Below are positions 14,296 through 16,329 of a stretch of DNA of 16,329 bases, piece after piece. The notes under the pieces were generated by a model. That model was not told where the DNA came from. It did no database searches and worked only from the letters and a program-made list of their open reading frames with translations. Positions within the stretch are counted from its first letter, which is position 1, and every line of letters starts with the position of its first letter. A program made the position numbers and the translations under genes. Origin of the DNA: Caldisericota bacterium (GTDB lineage: Bacteria; CAIJMQ01; JAADFP01); contig JAADFP010000157.1 in NCBI GenBank assembly GCA_013152825.1, positions 1 to 16,329 on the forward strand, written 5' to 3'.

Positions 14296-14996
14296 ACAGA
14301 AGATTCCAGCTCTAACCTCATCAGGTTGGCATAAGGCCGGGACAAGGGAAAAATCCCTTCATTTACTTTTCTCACCTTTTCTACCAGATTCTCCCTGAAC
14401 TCCTTTCTTCTCTCCAGGTCTTCTGGTTGAGCCAGATAGGTAGGATACTTCTTCACCACAAACTCTCCCCACTTACTCCCTACCTCCAACAGGATAATAT
14501 CTTCCAGGGGTGTCAAGTTTAAATCGAAAAGGGTCTCCGGGTAAGGATTAATTTCCACAAAAGAGCAGAAACAAGTAGGCAAAGGTGCAGTACAATCTGA
14601 AGAAATTATGTAGTATTCTTCCCGCCTGTCCAGGTAAAAAGGATCCGCAGGGGAAGAATCTCTAAATACTTTATCATAAACCAGCAACCCTTTAAGGTCG
14701 CAACTCTTTACTCCAAAAACAATCTTTTTTCCTGCTTCCTTCTCTTCCCCATTGCCTTCTTTAGCAAAATATGTAGCTACCTTCTCGCGGGGAGGAAATA
14801 GAAGCCCTTTCAAAACCGGCTGGGTAATCCTGGCTCCTCCCACCACCACTTCCTCTGGCTTTTCAATCTTCCCAAAACTTAACCTATCACCCCTTTTCCT
14901 GATCCCATAAACAGGAGCCTGTTCTTCCAGCCAGGAAACAAACTCCCCCAGTTCTTTGCGGGGAATTTTACATACTAAGGTTTTTCTTTCCATCAT
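14106..14996 (-). CDS. HydB-like Fe-S beta subunit, N-terminal part, frameshifted
   Basis: Residues 1 to about 238 match the N-terminal half of sulfhydrogenase beta subunits: FGVKSCDLKGLLVYDKVF (94-111), DPFYLDRREEYYIISSDC (118-134) and the TCFC pair (141-144). After Glu238 (about 14283) the frame loses all similarity and reads a Val-rich stretch to 14106, while the family sequence continues in the other frame. Only 14283-14996 is therefore meaningful. The mature role would be to pass electrons from the flavoprotein gamma subunit through two [4Fe-4S] clusters to the ferredoxin subunit. Two adjacent ATGs are possible starts (14996 and 14993); GGAG fits the second better. Both overlap the end of rex by under 30 bases. 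The break may be a real mutation, a programmed -1 shift or an assembly error. Confidence 0.8.
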   Translation of the reverse strand: MMERKTLVCKIPRKELGEFVSWLEEQAPVYGIRKRGDRLSFGKIEKPEEVVVGGARITQPVLKGLLFPPREKVATYFAKEGNGEEKEAGKKIVFGVKSCDLKGLLVYDKVFRDSSPADPFYLDRREEYYIISSDCTAPLPTCFCSFVEINPYPETLFDLNLTPLEDIILLEVGSKWGEFVVKKYPTYLAQPEDLERRKEFRENLVEKVRKVNEGIFPLSRPYANLMRLELESSVWEEESPSSVLLVVVVQLFVLPVTVTFCTMRRERRITRGYASGIIASIPPLPRRQEAPILAGN

Positions 14997-15609
14997 TCTC
15001 CAAATAGAAGGTCAAACTTTCTAAATAAAGGGAGAGATCAACATTTAATACTCTAAAAGGATACGAATATTGTAAATACCTGGGTGCAAAATTAAGAATT
15101 CCCATTACCCCAGCTTTCACCAGCCGATCAGAAACTTCCTCTGCTGCCTCCTTGGGAATAGACAAAATGGCAATCTTTATATTTTCCTTGCTAACAATCT
15201 CCTCCATCTTATCCATGCTTTCTATTTTTATATCTTCAATCTGCCTGCCTATTTTTTGGGGAGAGGTATCAAAGGCACAGACAACATCAAAACCTCTTTC
15301 TTTAAACCCAGGATAACGTAAAAGCGCCGACCCCAGATTTCCTACCCCCACCAGTGCTACTTTCCACCTTTTATCCAACCCCATAATCTTCCGCAAAGTT
15401 TCTCCCAATTTCTCAGTTTCATACCCTTTTCCTCTTTTCCCAAACTGCCCAAAATAAGCAAGATCCTTTCTCACCAGATGAGGGTTTAAACCCAAGCTTT
15501 CTGCTATCTGCTTAGCGGTTAAATTTCTCATTCCATCTTTTTCCATTTCTTCCACAAAACGAAGATATTTTATCAACCTCTCTACGGTTACCTCTGGTAT
15601 CCTCTTCAT
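14968..15609 (-). CDS. rex: Redox-sensing transcriptional repressor Rex
   Basis: 213 residues from the ATG at 15609. Residues about 1-78 form the winged-helix DNA-binding domain (AKQIAESLGLNPHLVRKDLAYFG, then GKRGKGY in the wing). Residues about 82-200 form the NADH-binding Rossmann domain with GVGNLG (88-93) and FDTSPQKIG (113-121). The C-terminal LNVDLSLYLESLTFYL is the domain-swapped helix region of the family. Rex binds DNA when NADH is low and lets go when NADH rises. Its own promoter is flanked by two Rex-like operators. I place the start at 15609 because Rex proteins begin with a KxIPExxxxRL pattern. A TTG at 15657 would coincide with the -35 box. There is no clear Shine-Dalgarno before 15609. 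Being first in the cluster, it probably controls the whole diaphorase-hydrogenase operon. Confidence 0.93.
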   Translation of the reverse strand: MKRIPEVTVERLIKYLRFVEEMEKDGMRNLTAKQIAESLGLNPHLVRKDLAYFGQFGKRGKGYETEKLGETLRKIMGLDKRWKVALVGVGNLGSALLRYPGFKERGFDVVCAFDTSPQKIGRQIEDIKIESMDKMEEIVSKENIKIAILSIPKEAAEEVSDRLVKAGVMGILNFAPRYLQYSYPFRVLNVDLSLYLESLTFYLENDGKKNLSM

Positions 15610-15629
15610 TTTATGAAAATTTTCATTAA
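15610..15629. promoter_or_regulatory. Rex-operator-like palindrome A, between -10 and rex start
   Basis: A perfect 14-bp core palindrome, ATGAAAATTTTCAT (15613-15626), extends to 20 bp with one mismatched pair. The 18-bp window 15611-15628 (TTATGAAAATTTTCATTA) matches the generic Rex half-site plan TTGTGAA...TTCACAA at 15 of 18 positions if the centre is taken as AT-rich. It lies between the -10 box and the rex ATG, a classic repressor position. Confidence 0.6.
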
Positions 15630-15657
15630 CTTTATCAGAATATTTACCCCCTGTCAA
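15629..15657 (-). promoter_or_regulatory. rex: Sigma70-like promoter of the rex-hydrogenase operon
   Basis: A consensus -35 TTGACA (15657-15652) is followed after exactly 17 bases by TAAAGT (15634-15629), a 4/6 match to TATAAT. A start site about seven bases further would give a leader of only some 13 bases before the rex ATG. Because the following genes are nearly gap-free, this is the only clear promoter I find for the - strand cluster. Confidence 0.6.
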
Positions 15658-15673
15658 GTGAAAAATTTCATAA
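15656..15673. promoter_or_regulatory. Rex-operator-like palindrome B, upstream of the -35 box
   Basis: On the - strand the site reads TTATGAAATTTTTCACTT, matching the Rex half-site plan TTGTGAA...TTCACAA at 15 of 18 positions with an AT-rich centre. The core TGAAA-NN-TTTCA has the same geometry as palindrome A, whose centre is 45 bases away. It touches the -35 box. Together the two sites bracket the promoter. Confidence 0.55.
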
Positions 15674-15754
15674 AATTACTAAAAAGCGGAAACCCAGTAA
15701 TAACAAGGCTTTCGGAGGATTTCATAAACTTTAAAAAAATTTTTATCCGCCTAC

Positions 15755-16329
15755 CTAAAAGGAAAAAAACCTGGCTATCCATTCTCCCCAGAGAATGTAG
15801 ATAAGTGCACCCAGGGCTAGAAATGGGCCATAGGGAATGTATTCCCCTTTCCTTTTTACTTTTATGGCCAGGAGTATCCCGCCAGCAAGAGCACCGGTGA
15901 TAGAAGAAACGAATATGGTAAGTAAAACCCCTTTAACACCAGTAAAACAGCCAATCCCGGCCAAAAGTTTTAGGTCTCCCCCACCCATAGATTCCTTACG
16001 AAAAAGCACTTTTCCCAGTAATCCAATAAGCAAAAGAGAAATAAACCCCACAACACCCCCCAGGAGGGAGGAATAAAATGCCCTTATAGAAGATAACCCT
16101 GCACCGTACAGCGAAGGGAAGAAAAAACTAATTGCAAATCCCAGAGGAATAAGGGTAAGAGTAAAAATATCCGGGATAAGGTAATGCTCCCAGTCAATAA
16201 AACTTACTATTACCAGGTCTAAGGACAGCAAAAGGTAAATAAAGAAATACGGGGTAAATTGGTACTTCAAAAAGAGGGAGAGAAACAGCAAACCGGTAAT
16301 AAGCTCAACCAGGAAGTACTGGAAAGATA
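15755..16329 (-). CDS. Type IV prepilin peptidase, A24 family (5' partial)
   Basis: The frame is open through the right edge, so the N-terminal methylase/zinc region is outside the window. The visible part begins SFQYFLVELITGLLFLSLFLK, the usual lead into the peptidase core. The two catalytic aspartates of this aspartic protease family are seen in FIDWEHYLIPD and in the GxGD motif (GGGDLKLLAG). About five or six membrane helices follow the family plan, ending with PYGPFLALGALIYILWG. The enzyme cleaves and N-methylates type IV pilin-like precursors at the inner membrane. A TTG at 16291 could be mistaken for a start but is internal. It is on the same strand as rex, 145 bases upstream, with only a weak possible terminator between. 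Confidence 0.9.
   Translation of the reverse strand, partial: SFQYFLVELITGLLFLSLFLKYQFTPYFFIYLLLSLDLVIVSFIDWEHYLIPDIFTLTLIPLGFAISFFFPSLYGAGLSSIRAFYSSLLGGVVGFISLLLIGLLGKVLFRKESMGGGDLKLLAGIGCFTGVKGVLLTIFVSSITGALAGGILLAIKVKRKGEYIPYGPFLALGALIYILWGEWIARFFSF

Noticed and set aside
15610..15657. N-terminal extension of Rex from a TTG at 15657
   Set aside because: It has no Shine-Dalgarno, coincides with the TTGACA -35 box and spans the operator. Family members begin at the equivalent of the ATG at 15609.
15681..15715. Possible terminator between the prepilin peptidase and rex
   Set aside because: On the - strand CCGAAAGCC and GGGTTTCCG can pair before TTTTT, but with two mismatches in nine and an 11-base loop. 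Too weak to call; read-through into rex is possible.
1..16329. CRISPR arrays, tRNA or rRNA genes, insertion sequences
   Set aside because: I looked on both strands and saw no direct-repeat/spacer pattern, cloverleaf, rRNA-like conserved stretch or transposase.

Overview
The window comes from an anaerobic bacterium with moderately AT-rich DNA. Bacterial origin is supported by Shine-Dalgarno sites, a Rex redox repressor, a sigma70-like promoter and a type IV prepilin peptidase. I cannot name the phylum. The gene content and the heptameric intergenic repeats would fit an uncultivated anaerobic candidate phylum, but that is inference.

Layout. Positions 1-1391 (+ strand) hold the 3' part of a radical SAM protein of the 'DNA modification/repair' type with a C-terminal helix-hairpin-helix, followed at once by a complete YjbQ/UPF0047 protein. 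Positions 1392-1707 form a convergent intergenic region with two heptameric tandem arrays, a long hairpin and a + strand intrinsic terminator. Positions 1708-15609 (- strand) are one tightly packed gene cluster. Positions 15755-16329 (- strand) are a prepilin peptidase running off the right edge.

The main cluster, in transcription order, is: rex; an HydB-like Fe-S beta subunit (split by a -1 frameshift); an HydG-like FAD/NAD(P)/2Fe-2S gamma subunit; a HycB/CooF-like four-cluster ferredoxin; NuoH-, NuoB-, NuoC- and NuoD-like subunits; two antiporter-like subunits (462 and 634 aa); a fused MbhD/MbhE protein; MrpB, C, D, E, F and G; and a NuoI-like ferredoxin. The NuoD-like protein keeps both CxxC pairs of a [NiFe] site, so this looks like a group 4 membrane-bound [NiFe] hydrogenase of the Mbh/Mrp kind. 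It has two additions: an NAD(P)H diaphorase pair normally found in soluble sulfhydrogenases, and a membrane arm with three antiporter-like subunits. The inferred role is reversible electron transfer between NAD(P)H (and perhaps ferredoxin) and protons/H2, coupled to H+/Na+ movement.

Regulation. The promoter ahead of rex is flanked by two Rex-operator-like palindromes. The next genes overlap or sit a few bases apart, so Rex probably autoregulates and ties the whole complex to the NADH/NAD+ ratio.
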